Assembly: GCA_000310025.1 (NCBI GenBank)
Contig: FN649003.1
Span: 26,111-90,110 of the forward strand
DNA from: Ectocarpus siliculosus
Taxonomy: Eukaryota; Sar; Phaeophyceae; Ectocarpales; Ectocarpaceae
Direction of reading: 5' to 3'
Length of the DNA stretch: 64,000 nt
In this document: in pieces, positions 32,587 to 44,435 of the stretch
Position numbering within the stretch: the first letter of the stretch is position 1
Layout of the letters: each line of letters begins with the position of its first letter
The notes under the pieces: model-generated
Seen by the model: only the letters and a program-made list of their open reading frames with translations
The model's database searches: none
What the model was told of the DNA's origin: nothing
Program-made: the position numbers and the translations under genes

Positions 32587-34587
32587 GTGTTCGGAACGCA
32601 CATAATCCACGGCACCATGAGCGAGGGCGGCGAGCTACCGGAAGTGACGGAGCAAGAAGCGGCCCGGTCGGTCCTCGTGCAAGGGTTGCCTGTCCTTGAT
32701 CTACACACGACGGAATCTGCTCTGGAGGAGGTTTTCTCGGTGTACGGACGAGTCTTCAAGCTCCTCCTGCAGACCATCGATCAGAGCCAGACCCAGAGAG
32801 CTGTCGTGGTTTTCAAACAATCAGCAGGTGCCACCGCGGCTCTCCAGCAGAACGACCGCGATATCCTGGGCGCAAGCTGCAGCGTGAGCCTGTCGTCCAC
32901 GCTAGCCGCTTCAAACGAGAACTTGGACCGCAACAGAGTTCGCTGGCTAGGCGAAGAAGCCGAGAGTGCCCTCGGTGGGCGCACCCCGACAACGGCTGAG
33001 TGGATCCAGAGCCAGACCCAGAGGGCTCTCGTGGTGTTTGCAGAATCGGCGGGTGCTACCGCGGCGCTGCAGCAGAACGACCGCGACATTCTGGGTGCGA
33101 TCTGCAACGTATGCCTGTCGTCCACACTAGCCGCTTCGAACGAGAGGTTCGACCGCGACAACGTTCACTGGATTGGCGAAGCTGAGGGTGCACTCAGCGG
33201 GCGCACCCCGACAACGGCTGAGTGGATCCAGGTTATCTTCGAGCACATCCCTACGTGCACCGTGGCGGCCGTCCGTGGTGACGGGAAAAAGATGGCGGAG
33301 GGCTGCGAGCTACCGGAAGTGACGGAGCAAGAAGCGGCCCGGTCGGTCCTCGTGCAAGGGTTGCCTGTCCTTGATCTACACACGACGGAATCTGCTCTGG
33401 AGGAGGTTTTCTCGGTGTACGGACGAGTCTTCAAGCTCCTCCTGTAGACCATCGATCAGAGCCAGACCCAGAGAGCTGTCGTGGTTTTCAAACAATCAGC
33501 AGGTGCCACCGCGTCTCTCCAGCAGAACGACCGCGATATCCTGGGCGCAAGCTGCAGCGTGAGCCTGTCGTCCACGCTAGCCGCTTCAAACGAGAACTTG
33601 GACCGCAACGGAGTTCGCTGGCTAGGCGAAGAAGCCGAGAGTGCCCTCGGTGGGCGCACCCCGACAACGGCTGAGTGGATCCAGCTCGTCATGGATTCGA
33701 CCCAGGACTCCACCATGGCGACCATCGATGATGACGGGATCCAACTTGTGACGGAGGAGCAAGCGGCACGGTCAGTTCTCGTGCAAGGGTTGCCTGTCCT
33801 TGATCTACACACGACGGAATCTGCTCTGGAGGAGGTTTTCTCGGTGTACGGACGAGTCTTCAAGCTCCTCCTGCAGACCATCGATCAGAGCCAGACCCAG
33901 AGAGCTGCCGTGGTTTTCAAACAACCAGCAGGTGCCACCGCGGCTCTCCAGCAGAACGACCGCGATATCCTGGGCGCAAGCTGCAGCGTGAGCCTGTCGT
34001 CCACGCTAGCCGCTTCAAACGAGAACTTGGACCGCAACGGAGTTCGCTGGCTAGGCGAAGAAGCCGAGAGTGCCCTCGGTGGGCGCACCCCGACAACGGC
34101 TGAGTGGATCCAGCTCGTCATGGATTCGACCCAGGACTCCACCATGGCGACCATCGATGATGACGGGATCCAACTTGTGACGGAGGAGCAAGCGGCACGG
34201 TCAGTTCTCGTGCAAGGGTTGCCTGTCCTTGATCGACAGCGGACGGAATCTTCCCTCGTGGAGGTTTTCTCGGTGTACGGACGAGTCTCCAGGCTTCTCC
34301 TGCGGACGATCCGACAGAGCCAGACCCAGAGGGCTCTCGTGGTGTTTGCAGAATCGGCGGGTGCTACCGCGGCGCTGCAGCAGAACGACCGCGACATTCT
34401 GGGTGCGATCTGCAACGTATGCCTGTCGTCCACACTAGCCGCTTCGAACGAGAGGTTCGACCGCGACAACGTTCACTGGATTGGCGAAGCTGAGGGTGCA
34501 CTCAGCGGGCGCACCCCGACAACGGCTGAGTGGATCCAGGTTATCTTCGAGCACATCCCTACGTGCACCGTGGCGACCTTCAACTAG
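32587..34587 (+). CDS. Tandem RRM-like array with one in-frame TAG
   Basis: A single open frame of 667 codons is broken only by TAG at 33445-33447, where the sister modules have CAG (CTCCTGCAGACC). Repeated modules of 143 codons (429 nt) each read VLVQGLP, then TESALEEVFSVYGRVFKLLL, then QRAVVVFKQSAGATAALQQN and ILGASCSVSLS. This fits the beta-alpha-beta-beta-alpha-beta order of an RNA recognition motif, with degenerate RNP2 (VLVQGLP) and RNP1 (QRAVVVFKQ). Each module ends in GRTPTTAEWIQ. There are four near-full modules and one truncated module (about 33010-33290) lacking the N-terminal half. Starts: ATG 32587, or 32617 with a better context (CACCATGAG). No introns are needed. It could be a young pseudogene, a sequencing error, or a protein ending at 33447. 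RNA binding is inferred from the fold pattern only. Confidence 0.6.
33445..33447 (+). other. In-frame TAG inside RRM-like module
   Basis: A single C-to-T change relative to the same position of the other modules (CTGCAGACC becomes CTGTAGACC). The frame reopens immediately and stays open for another 380 codons. Confidence 0.9.
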
Positions 34588-36280
34588 GGTTTAAGCCATG
34601 CGACGCCTCTCACGCGCCACATCGGGAGGCTCTGGCCCTTTCGAGCAGTGGTTGTTTGCGGCGTGCCGTAGCTGTTGGCAACTGACGCAAGCTTTTCTGC
34701 GCTTGATGCTCTATAATCTTTGCGAGAACATTGTGCTCAAATCGAAAAATCGATAAGCAGCCGATCTCGCGCTACAAGCCTCAACTGACAACCGGCACCG
34801 TTTTAATCGCCAGAGTTGCTCCAACTTGGATGGTTTCTCCAAGAACTGGTAGAGAATTGTGCCTCGTTGGGCTTAGCGAGAGAAGGGAGAATAGGAAATG
34901 TTTTGTTGTGTACAGCAGTCACCGCGGGCACCACCACGGAATTCTTCTCTACAACCTCGACTTGTAAGAAACAATGATATTACTGTCGGAGGAAAAAACA
35001 TCATCACGGAGCTCCGCGGCACAGGGCACGGTGTCCCGTCCGCTTGAGATGGGCGTACCTTCACCGGTCGGACACGAAAAAAACAACCCGGTTACGAGGA
35101 ATAGCAAGCGAACAACCTGAAAACGCCCTCCTCACGATTTTCTTGTGGTCGACAACCTAGAAGAAAATCGACTGCAACATCAGCAGCAGTCTGAAGAAAT
35201 GTTGCATATTGTCGGAACCGCCATTGACACATTTTTCAGTTGCATTTCCGATTGGTTGAGAAACTGCCTACGTGTGGCTTAAGAATGATCCATGCTCTGC
35301 CCACCCCAGATGCTGTCTGGATACCTGTGCAGTAAACGAAGACTGTTTCCCACACGAGAGTTTCCGCTGCCGCTAGGAACCGACTCTCCCTTTCCATTAT
35401 TTGAATTTGCGTGCCCCTGCCCACGAAGGGTGTGTGATAACCAGGGTGTGTGATACGATTACCGCACACGTGCAGGGACCGAAGGGGTGTAAAATTGTCT
35501 GCAAAGGCTTACCTACCGTGCCTCCTGAACACATGCACGGGGCGGGGTATTCAGGGTTTGTAAAGTACTGAACCGGTGATACCACTCACACACCACCGAC
35601 TGCAGGAATGAAGTTCATACTGAGCGCGCTTGCAAGCATCATGTGGTATGCCCGGGGAGGCACGATCGCAGGACAGGTAAAAACCATCCTGACCACGTGA
35701 ACCCGGCGATGAAAGCCAATAGTGCCCTCATCGAAAACCGCGAAAACGTTGACATGCATTCAAAAGAGTTTCTTCCACCACCACAGCAGTACGCCTGTCG
35801 CAACAGAGAATGCATGTACAGCAGTCTCTACCAAGAAGGGCCGGCAGGACAAATGTTGATGTATTTTCATTGATAGATCGTACGGGTTGTTTTCCCCGCG
35901 ATCAGAGGGGGTGTTGCGGGTGTTCTCTGCTGGGCCATGTTGTGTGAGATCAGGAACGAGTGCTGCGTCATCATCGGGGTAATGTGGATTCACACCGGCT
36001 CCGTGACAACATGCGGCTTAACCTCAGGAGGGGTGGTATCTTCTGTGACACTGGTGGTAGAATGAATTGATTGCTCCTTTTTTGGGGCCTGATAATATTA
36101 GCACCGGGTGTTCCATTCTGTGGGGGGCGTCTCGTCTTTTGTGGGTGTGTTTTCTTGAAGTATCGACTACGGTACACTATGATTCCACCACCAGTTGCAA
36201 CATCCCTGACCCATTTACTGTGGGGTTTATTTACTCTGGGACGAGAACGAGCTCAAATTCTAATGAAACCCGACACTTTC
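34588..36280. other. Intergenic, no gene seen
   Basis: ORFs here are short, overlap on both strands and have no recognisable domain. A MITE-like end (GGAGGGGTGGTATCTTCTGT, near 36030) is the only structure I noticed. Confidence 0.5.
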
Positions 36281-36284
36281 GCCG

Positions 36285-37446
36285 ATCACGCAGGGTTGCA
36301 ACTCACCAGGAAAGGGGAGGCAGAGGTATGGCATCAGGGGGGTCCCGACTGCTCGTCGTCGATCTGCCGAAGATGGCCGCGCGCTATGCGAGGGTGTGTC
36401 AGAGACGCCTTGTTCGGTTTGGTTTGTGAAGAGGGTTGCTCGTGCGCTTGTGGAACCACGCATGCCACAGCAATCGAACGACGTGAGAGCAGACGCTCCT
36501 CTTTACGTAGCGTTTTTCTCCAGGTGGGCTGCTCTCACCCTTTCTTCGCCTGGGTTGTGGGATAGGGGAAGCAAGCAGGGGGGGGCCGTAAGCGACTGCA
36601 GGGGCAACGGGCAACGGGCAGAGACAGTGAAAACGCTTATGCATACGATACACGCCTCTGTCATTTACTTGGGGGGCTCGCTGGAGTGTTGACCTCGGCC
36701 AATCAACGCCTGGCACAATAGACGGACCGAGTGGCACGGCACGTGCCGGATTGAATTTATTTTAGCCAATTCCCCCCCCCCAACGCTGCACCATTGCACC
36801 AACCCCCCAGTAGTAGTGATTTCGTACCATTACAATGTATCGCTGGTTGGTGGCCATGTTTGCGTGTTTGCTTGTTCGTCAGTGGTCTCTCCACCGTGTG
36901 CCTTGTTCTGCCTCATACTTCTTTCTTTTTATTTTTCTTAATATGACACAACGAAACCATCTCTATCGTAGAAAAGATTTTCGGCCTGGTCCCTCTTTGT
37001 CCTCGCCCTTTTTCATTTTATTTTCATTTTATTTTCATTTTATTTCGGTTTCCATTTTTATTTTTCTCTTTTGTTCTCTTTTTTTTTTTTTTCTCTCTTT
37101 TTCTGTGCCAGATGGCCTTGTCTCTGCTTGCGTTGTGAAATACCAAGATTGAACCAAGGGGGTGTACCTCTTTCTCTCCGGCCCATGATAGATAGTGACT
37201 GCTAGTCTCAGTTGATACCTCGCATAGCGCGAAGAGGGAGTGGAGGATTCCAGAATAATATCTGTCGTTGATTTCTATTGACTTGCGGACCCCTAGGGCC
37301 AGTTTATTTGTTTATTTGAGTGTACCTTTTTTGGGTAAGTTAACCTGTGACCACGGGAATCGACCGCGTCGAGTGTTGGATCAGTACGGACATACGAAGG
37401 TACTGGGTAGAGAGAGATCGGAGCGGTTTTTAAATTAATTGTGAAG

Positions 37447-37481
<35 letters not shown>

Positions 37482-37880
37482 AATAATAATATCCTCTTGT
37501 GGTGGCTGGTACACTGGTACAGTAGATTACCGTTCCTCGCGAGCGTGCGTACCTGCTGAGCTCGTTTGTCGCCAAGGTATGGTGTTTTCAACGTGTATTG
37601 GTTCTTATCGCCTTGGGCACCTCTGTTCCAACTCGAAGACCCATGCCAGCTTAGCGATCTGCCGGCGGGAACTGGGCTTGCTTCGACCCTTGGCCTGCCT
37701 CGCCCCTCGAAAACTGGCGTTGCCGCTGTCCCGAAACCGCATGTACTCTAGCATCCAAATATTACATCTCGGAGCACACAAACAAAGACACACCAACCTT
37801 AAACTCACCAAAGGCCTCTCGGAGAGCACAGCGAGGAGGCCTCCTTCCTTGTTTAGGGGCGGAGGGATGAGATCGTTGTA
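36285..37880 (+). repeat. Dispersed repeat family A, long mosaic copy
   Basis: Four blocks also occur at 52.5-54.7 kb: 36290-36720 (CCGACTGCTCGTC, TTTGTGAAGAG, GTTGACCTCGGCCAATCA), 36770-37130 (CACCATTGCACCAACCCCC and a pyrimidine-rich run), 37250-37495 (GACTTGCGGACCC, GACCACGG, GTACTGGGTAGAGAGAG, then AAGACAACAACAAC) and 37720-37870 (TACATCTCGGAGCACA). No coding domain is seen, so the element type is unknown. Confidence 0.6.
37447..37492 (+). repeat. (CAA)n(TAA)n microsatellite
   Basis: About eleven CAA units followed by four TAA units, part of family A (the 53.8 kb copy has CAA then CGA units). Confidence 0.9.
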
Positions 37881-37884
37881 CTAA

Positions 37885-39519
37885 TACTGCTGTGGAGGGA
37901 CACGTGCAAGTTGTACTGTAGTCACGCACCGAGGCTGTAGATTAGACTATGGATACATACAAGAGATGCGGCAAAAAAAAAGGCAGGTTGCGCCGCACCT
38001 CTCGGGCGCTATTATTGTGGGGGGCATTATTTACTAGCCTCGGGGGCGAGACATTACTAAATGACGTGATGTATTGCAATCTGTATGTGGTTGTTTCTTT
38101 GCTGCCGGTGAAGACATGTACCTTGGCTATGTCTGATGTTGGAATAATTTTTTCCGGAGTCTATGGCAAGACCATGGGTCGGGGTGGGGGGGAGGGGGGT
38201 CGAAATGAACCCCCCTCTCCCCCCGAACGTCATACGAAATCCTAACTATACCACAGATTCTATTTTCCGAAGGTTGCAAGTCAGCGAACAGGGGTGCGAT
38301 TGATTTTCAAAGCGTAATTTCTCCACAACCAGGAGGTTAGCACTGTCGAAAACGGCGGTGTGGGAACCATCTCATCGAGAGCTTTCTTCCTGAGCAGTAT
38401 CTGTTGGCGCTCGCACCCTTCTGGTTGTGGAGCCATTACGCTTTGAAAATCGATCGCACCCCTGTGCGCTGACTCGCAACAAAACGGTAAAGGGGCACCG
38501 TCTGTATATATATGTCGACGATGAGAGGGAGAGCATGATCAGCGCACCCTCAGGGGGTGGATGTCGTAGGCCTAGCCCAGGCTGTTGCGGCGCAAGACGA
38601 TTATAGCCAACAGTGTTCGGAGGGGGGTAATGGAGAGAAGACGAGGAGGAAGGGGACAAAGAGGAGGGACGGGATGAAGAGTAGAACGAGAGGGAACAAG
38701 AGGAGCTGGACTTACGCTTGATGGGGTTTAAACTCACCCCGAAACAGTGTTTTGGGTGGCGTATAGTTTTGAGTGCAAGAATGATGTCGGAAGGTGGTAG
38801 ACGGAACGGTAGGCGAACGTAACAACACTCTCTCTCTCAGATACTTGCGAACTCCTACATGACATGTACCGCGGTTGGTTTCCGTGGAGCTTTGGGGTTC
38901 TTCGTTCACGCGCGTAGAGGCGTGATGCTACTCCGGACTTTGAGAGTAACTCCAAAAAATGATTCGAGGACGTGGTGTGGATATGTGATTTCTCCAACAA
39001 CAACACGCGTTCCTGCGCTTTTACAGCAGTAGTGCCACACAGCAGTGTTTCATCTGTGACGACAGTTTTTCAAACGGGTAGAGCTGCACTACTGAATGCA
39101 TACGATGAGCAACAATAACATAAAACTGGGCCCTTCCGGGAGGACCCAGGTGTGCGGGATAGCCGTTTCGCTCACCCTTGGGTAGTATTTTGGAAATTTC
39201 GAAAGTATGAAACTACAGCAGTGGTGTGGACAAGGATATCGACCTTTATTTTGTTTTCTTTCGAATTGCTCCATTATTTCTTCGGTTTGTAGGCTACGTG
39301 TTGGGGAGAGAGACGCACGAAACGCTCATCGTCTCTCCGGCCGCGTTAGCTGCGAAGGCCGGCGTCAACTCTCACAAATCAATCTCTCTCCCCACAAATA
39401 CTAGCCGGGGGACTACGACTCCAAACGCAGGAGTCCCAAAACTGACCAAGTCCTCAAATGGTACACACCATTCTACAACACCCATATCGAGGTCAGTTTC
39501 TGGGCGGCTACTGAATAAA
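37885..39519. other. Intergenic, contains one MITE
   Basis: Apart from the element at 38268-38487 and G/C homopolymers (38180-38225) I see nothing that looks genic. Confidence 0.5.
38268..38487. mobile_element. MITE with long TIRs
   Basis: Left GTTGCAAGTCAGCGAACAGG through CTCCACAACCAG is mirrored at the right by CTGGTTGTGGAG through GCGCTGACTCGCAAC. The arms are about 60 bp. Outermost bases are CCG/CGG with TA on the right, as in the other members. No coding capacity. Confidence 0.75.
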
Positions 39520-40365
39520 TCAACTATGACTATGCGTTCCCCATACGGCCCCCTCCCCCGGCTGTCTCGATACTATCCCGCTGCCGTCTGTAAGTTTCCG
39601 TGACACTCGCCGCGAATCCTCTACATTGTTTCGCGCGTAGGCTTGTAGACATCCGACCTCCACTTCCTTTCTCTCTGAATCACTCGTTCTACGATATCTC
39701 CGCCCGATGCAAGAAAGAGCCGTCGCGCCTCCAATTCGCAACGAGTGCAACGCGTACTCCTGAGGGTTACGCCCCGGCTTCGCTACCACTTCTCTGACTG
39801 CACGGAGGGCATCACTATACCTCACTACTTTCACTGCTCTTCCACTACGGTACGAAGCCAACGGTGCGGAGTCAGGCAACGTCGCATGACACGATAATAG
39901 CTCCACCACAAGAGCCACCGCGCCGCCGCGTGCTCTCACACCTGACTGCGGTCCGGTGACTTCGTCTCGCGTACGAACCCGTATGTTGCCTTTCTGCTCT
40001 TGATCGGCCTTGTGCCCTCTAAACCTCATTTCGACACGGTCTGCTCTACGATAGTGACTAAAGTCTAGTTGCGTCTCGCCGGTAAACAATGCTACGTCCG
40101 CCCTCGTAAGACAGTGTGCCTCATGCACCCTGCTCGCGTCATTCGCGAACACCTCATCAGACCGTGTGATGAAGAGATAGGACAGGCACAGACACAGCCA
40201 CATCACTCTGCCCCATTCCCCCCCAGTTCTGGCGATCTTCCGGAAGAGGTCCCCCGGGCTCGCTTGGACGGCGATAGGAGCTGTTTCCCTGCCCGTATCT
40301 GAGGCTTGTAGAAGGCGGCGGCGCCGACCCCGCCCATGGCGATGAAGCCAGTAATTTTCTTCCAC
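39520..40365 (-). pseudogene. Tyrosine recombinase (DIRS/Crypton type), frame-damaged
   Basis: Catalyses DNA cutting and rejoining in YR elements. The frame keeps a first catalytic arginine in FITRSDEVFAND, FRGHKADQEQKG in the middle, and the H-x-x-R motif in ALHSLRIGGATAL. After that motif the reading frame is shifted for about 20 codons: another frame reads GGDIVERVIQRERKW there, the family-like sequence. The frame then returns to give AYARNNVEDSRRVS, which holds the probable catalytic tyrosine. A +1 change near 39711-39716 and a compensating -1 near 39641-39645 explain this. There is no credible start codon context, and the protein is probably inactive. Confidence 0.7.
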
Positions 40366-40468
40366 TCGATGGTTACCACGGGCGGAAAGTCCTCGATGAC
40401 AGTCGGCGGCGCAGAGTTCGTTGTCTTGAAACTGATGGCGGCGTCAAACTACCGCGATGCGAACAGGA

Positions 40469-41375
40469 TTAGGTCGTCGTTGATGAATCCCGCGAACCGG
40501 AGTTTGTTCGCGGGATTCCGCATCTCGCCGCGGTTTTCACGACAGTGTTCGGTGACATCTCCAAGCCAACGTTGAGGGGCTCCTCGAGGATGCCCACTCG
40601 CTGGAGACTCTCAGAATCGGTAATGCCTGTTTTGAGCAACGCCGATATAGTCGTGATGAGGATCGAGAGCGACTCTCCCAACGGACCCTCGGCGTTAGGT
40701 GTGTCGGATCCTGAACGGTAGTCTTCGACCCGGAAGTTTGAGAGCGTGTTGAGCGATGCCGCCACTTTCTCTGTCACCAGAACGCCTTTGCGAAGCAAGG
40801 ATTTGCCACTCCGGCTGCGACAGTTTTGCAACTGCCGGAGGCCGTCCCAGGATGAGCCACGCTTTTACCCGGCAGGGGTCCCCCCACATCCGCGCCCTAT
40901 CCTTTTCCGCAGCCTTAGCAGCCTCGGCGCTGGGTGCAGCGGGGGCCCGAGAGGCCGGTGGTGGGGCGGTTGTGCCCACCAGTTGCACCTCCCCCTGAAG
41001 GCCAGGTCCTGCTGCTTGGGTGGCGATCAGGTCGTCGATCGTTGCTTGAATCTGCTGGCGATCGCCGGCAGCCTCGTCGCGCTCCCGCTGCAGCTCCTCC
41101 CTCAGGCCGTCCACCAGCCCGCGGAGAGAAGCGAGCTCAGTCTCGTCAGCGGGGGGGTCGCCGCGGGTGCCTGTCCCTCGCGCTCGCGACGAGGATACCG
41201 CTCGACGCCTCGCGGGAGTACGTAACCCGCTGCGCGTCGAGGGGCGAGCCGTCGAGCTCGCCACCGATCGCGCGGTAGACCTTCTCGTGCGTGGTGTCGA
41301 GGGTGTCGCCGCCCGACCTCGCCCTGCTTGCCCGGCCGCTGCCCTGCCGCTCCGGGTGGAGGCCCGTGTCGGCAT
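40469..41375 (-). pseudogene. Gag-like protein of the YR element, frameshifted
   Basis: An Arg/Ala/Ser/Thr-rich basic N-terminus (from 41375) is followed by a predicted coiled coil (LRGLVDGLREELQRERDEAA) and then WGDPCRVKAWLI. Around 40800 the family-like sequence moves to another frame (LLRKGVLVTEKVAASLNTLS, running to 40469), so a frameshift separates the two halves. Gag identity is inferred from position before the recombinase and composition. Confidence 0.45.
40485..40518. repeat. Perfect 13-bp hairpin
   Basis: GAATCCCGCGAAC at 40485-40497 is exactly mirrored by GTTCGCGGGATTC at 40506-40518 with an 8-nt loop. It lies at the 3' end of the gag-like frame. Confidence 0.85.
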
Positions 41376-41752
41376 CTGGTCGCGGTTGGAGTCGTATAAG
41401 CAGCGAACCGGCGGCAGGCGGCGGGCGAACGTCAGGGCGGTGTTGCGGGAACTCTCCTTTTCCTCTTCATCGTGGGCGTAGTCGATCGCGCGCCTGGATC
41501 TGCAGTTAGCATGCTCTACAAGTTCCTATCTTCGGGCGGAAATATCTGACGAGGCTCTGCGTCGGGCCCAGAACGACGCGTTGTTATATCGCGAGCTTGC
41601 GTTGGTTCGTTCTGGACGCCTGTAGATTGAGTGGAGTGATTATTGCTGCTTGCGCTACGGTCATTGGGGGTCCCGTACCTCGACAATCCCGAATGTTCCT
41701 CGACACGTGTTTTGGAGGTGTTTATCCAACACGGTAATGCCAGACGCCTACC

Positions 41753-42600
41753 GCACGGGTGCTTCACTCATTGGCGCGTCCCGTAATGCCCAGGCGACGT
41801 CACAATATGGAGAGTGCGTAGATGACATACTTTGGACGTGCTCTTTTTCTTTCTCTCTTCAGAGCACTAGCGATGTTTTTTTTTTTATGTTATTCTATTT
41901 TATTTTATGTTATTTTTACCTTGGATTCGGTGAACCCCAGTTCGCCAGCGACACGGGTGCTTCCACTTATTGGCGCGTCCCGTGCTGATACGTGTTTTTT
42001 TTTTTTTCGATGCGTTGGATACGGTGAACTCCACTTGCCAACAGCGCGGTTGCTTCCACTCATTAGAGCGTCCCTTGCTGAAACTGACAACACATATGCA
42101 GCACGGGTGCTTCCACTCATCGGCGCGTCCCGTGCTGATACGTGTATGTTTTTTTTTTTTTTCCGTTGAGATCAGTTAACTCTACTCGCCAGCAGCACGA
42201 GTGCTTGCATTCATTGGCGCGTCCCGTGCTGAAGCTGACATCACATATGCAACACGGGTGCTTCCACTCATTGGCGCGTCCCGTACTGATACATGATTTG
42301 TGGTCTTTTTCCTTCCGATGCGTTGAATTCGGTTAACTCTACTCGCCAACAGCGCAGGGTGCTTCCACTCGTTGGCGTGTCCCGTGCTGAGGCTGACAGC
42401 ACACATGCAACACAATGCGGTTAACTCTACTCGCCAACAGCGCGGGTGCTTCCACTTGTTGGCGCGTCCCGTGCTGAGGCTGACAGCACACATGCAGCAC
42501 GGTTGCTTCCACTCATTGGCGCGTCCCGTGCTGATGCGTGTACGACTTCGTTTTTCGTTGCGTTGAGATCGGTTAACTTCCACTCGCCAACAACACGACT
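41753..42600 (+). repeat. Satellite with inverted-repeat core, 9 copies
   Basis: The core GCACGGGTGCTTCCACTCAT then TGGCGCGTCCCGTGC occurs nine times (starts near 41753, 41951, 42044, 42101, 42195, 42252, 42352, 42441, 42497) plus a truncated tenth. GCACGGG and CCCGTGC pair as arms of a 35-bp inverted repeat. Two linkers alternate: a short one with GAAGCTGACATCACATATGC and a longer T-rich one with GAGATCGGTTAACTCTACTC, giving a higher-order unit of about 150 bp. Confidence 0.85.
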
Positions 42601-43980
42601 TTTTTTTTCATTGAGATCACTCCCGCATGGACACCTACAACAGGTTGACGAGTTCTATGCATGCATCAATTGCCGTCCGGGCGTTTTGGAACGGTCGCAC
42701 AATCATCGTTAGATGTGACGTATACGTATAGAAGGTATGTATCACCGGTATTGGCAGACATGACTTGATGCCCCTCGAGACCTGAGGACAGCCTTTTTCA
42801 CCCTTCACTACTCGAGAACAAACTTTCCTATTTCCGTCATCTAGGCATATAAGTGCAACGTTGTGACAACGTTGTGACGCAAGCGGTTTCCGATGGTGCC
42901 GACTCACCCATTCACACAGTAGCAGGGTTTCATATTTCACGTGTACTGTATTCGTTGGCTCCGCCATCGCATTAGAATATATATCCAATACCGCCGTCCC
43001 GGTTGTTATTGTTGCTGTTGTTGATGTCTTCATATTGCCACTAAACAATCGTTCCGGTTTCCCCTCAAGTACCTTCCAATTCCGCACTGGTCCAACTGAC
43101 TAAGGTGCCTTCCGTGGTCGCATACCAACTACAACAAAGTGCACCCGGTACACACTTCTAGCAACCACATGGAAGATAGGAATTGACTCAGGAAATCCTC
43201 AAACAGACGAGATCAGAGATCACAAAAGACGCACAGGGAAGCGATCGGACTTGGAGATAAAAAACAGTATCAGGCAATAAGGCAGAAAAAACAGGAAACG
43301 TTGTCCCCATCCAGTCAACAAACAAGGAGAATCCATCCCTCCAGCTCGGCACGCGATGCCAAATACAACAAATATCAGAGAGAAGTAAGACTCAAGATCG
43401 CCAATCAAGAACAAACATACATATAGTAGTCCCCTGATGATTCTACATTCATCGTTGTACACCTACTATGCGGTATACAACAAACAAATTACAAGTACCA
43501 GGTATTGCCCGAAAAACTAATAGAGCGGCGTGCGAACGGACGCATTGAACGCACGCAGCAGTCATGCACAGTCTACATCCCTCTAGCACTACAACGGACT
43601 CCTAGTACGGTCATCTATCGTACCGTGCACTCTGTGCCCCACCTTCGAGCACGACCAACCCTGTGCTTGGGCCGTGGTTCGCAGGATTCCAATGTCTCCT
43701 GCGGCGAGACGTATTTCTGTTTGAAGAGGGACGAGACTGACACACCGACACGATACCTAGTCGGGGAGGGGGGGAAGTACGCAGGTGCGACGGTATTTTT
43801 GTACGCATAAGCACGTCCAGACATGTGTCTTATGCAAGACTCGAGCCCTGCAAAAATCGTGACTACGTGAAAAATTCGTGGGTTTATTACGGTAACCAGA
43901 AACTACGGATTGTTGCGGTAATGGCCGTGAAGTATGTGACGGAGTAGCTCGAACTACTCCGAAAAAAAACGATTGTACGG
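42601..43980. other. Intergenic; one 150-codon ORF of unknown status
   Basis: An ORF on minus (43087-42635, 150 codons) begins MRNWKVLEGKPERLFSG. It has no recognisable domain and no homologous copy in the window, so I do not call it a gene. Nothing else stands out. Confidence 0.35.
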
Positions 43981-44435
43981 ATTATTGGCAATCCCCCCGA
44001 AGCGGAGCGTTGCCTCACTCATGCCATGGATTGGAGCGCAGTGGGTTTAACTGTTGCGGTCCGCCCCGCTCTGTAGAAAGCAAACGCTCTGTGAACATCT
44101 CTGCCGACTTCAAGAACATGTCGTCCAATGCCCCAAACCCTGCACGCCTACTCCGTTCGGTTCGGGACCCAAGGGGGTCACACTGCCTCCCACCACCGCC
44201 TTTTACGTGAAACCCCCACCATGACCAGTATTGTGTACCACTTTCTTGCCGACATTGTAAAAGTCGAAGAAATAAACGGGGCGAACAGCAGTCATTTTGG
44301 CGCCGGTTGACGTTGCTTTGCTACCTGAGCGCATGGCCCAAACGATAGTACCGTGACAAAAAACAATAAATACCAGGACCACCAAACCACGACGAGGGCA
44401 GGACGCTTGTGGACTTACCAATCGTGAAATCCACA

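Larger units (their letters stand above)
39520..41375 (-). mobile_element. Decayed tyrosine-recombinase element
   Basis: On the minus strand a gag-like region (41375-40469) is followed by a tyrosine recombinase (40365-39520). Reverse transcriptase is not visible between them, so this is either a deletion derivative of a DIRS-type element or a Crypton-like element. Termini were not identified. A satellite array lies within 400 bp of the 5' end. Confidence 0.6.

Noticed and set aside
32781-34469. Long minus-strand ORFs opposite the RRM-like array
   Set aside because: Ser/Arg/Thr-rich complements of the repeated modules. The plus frame has the coherent beta-alpha pattern and module structure.
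39226-39603. 125-codon plus ORF next to the recombinase
   Set aside because: No domain; it partly overlaps the recombinase 3' end and is likely chance.
41753-42600. CRISPR-like array (palindromic repeat with spacers)
   Set aside because: The genome is eukaryotic, the linkers are themselves repeated rather than unique, and no cas genes are present. It is a satellite.
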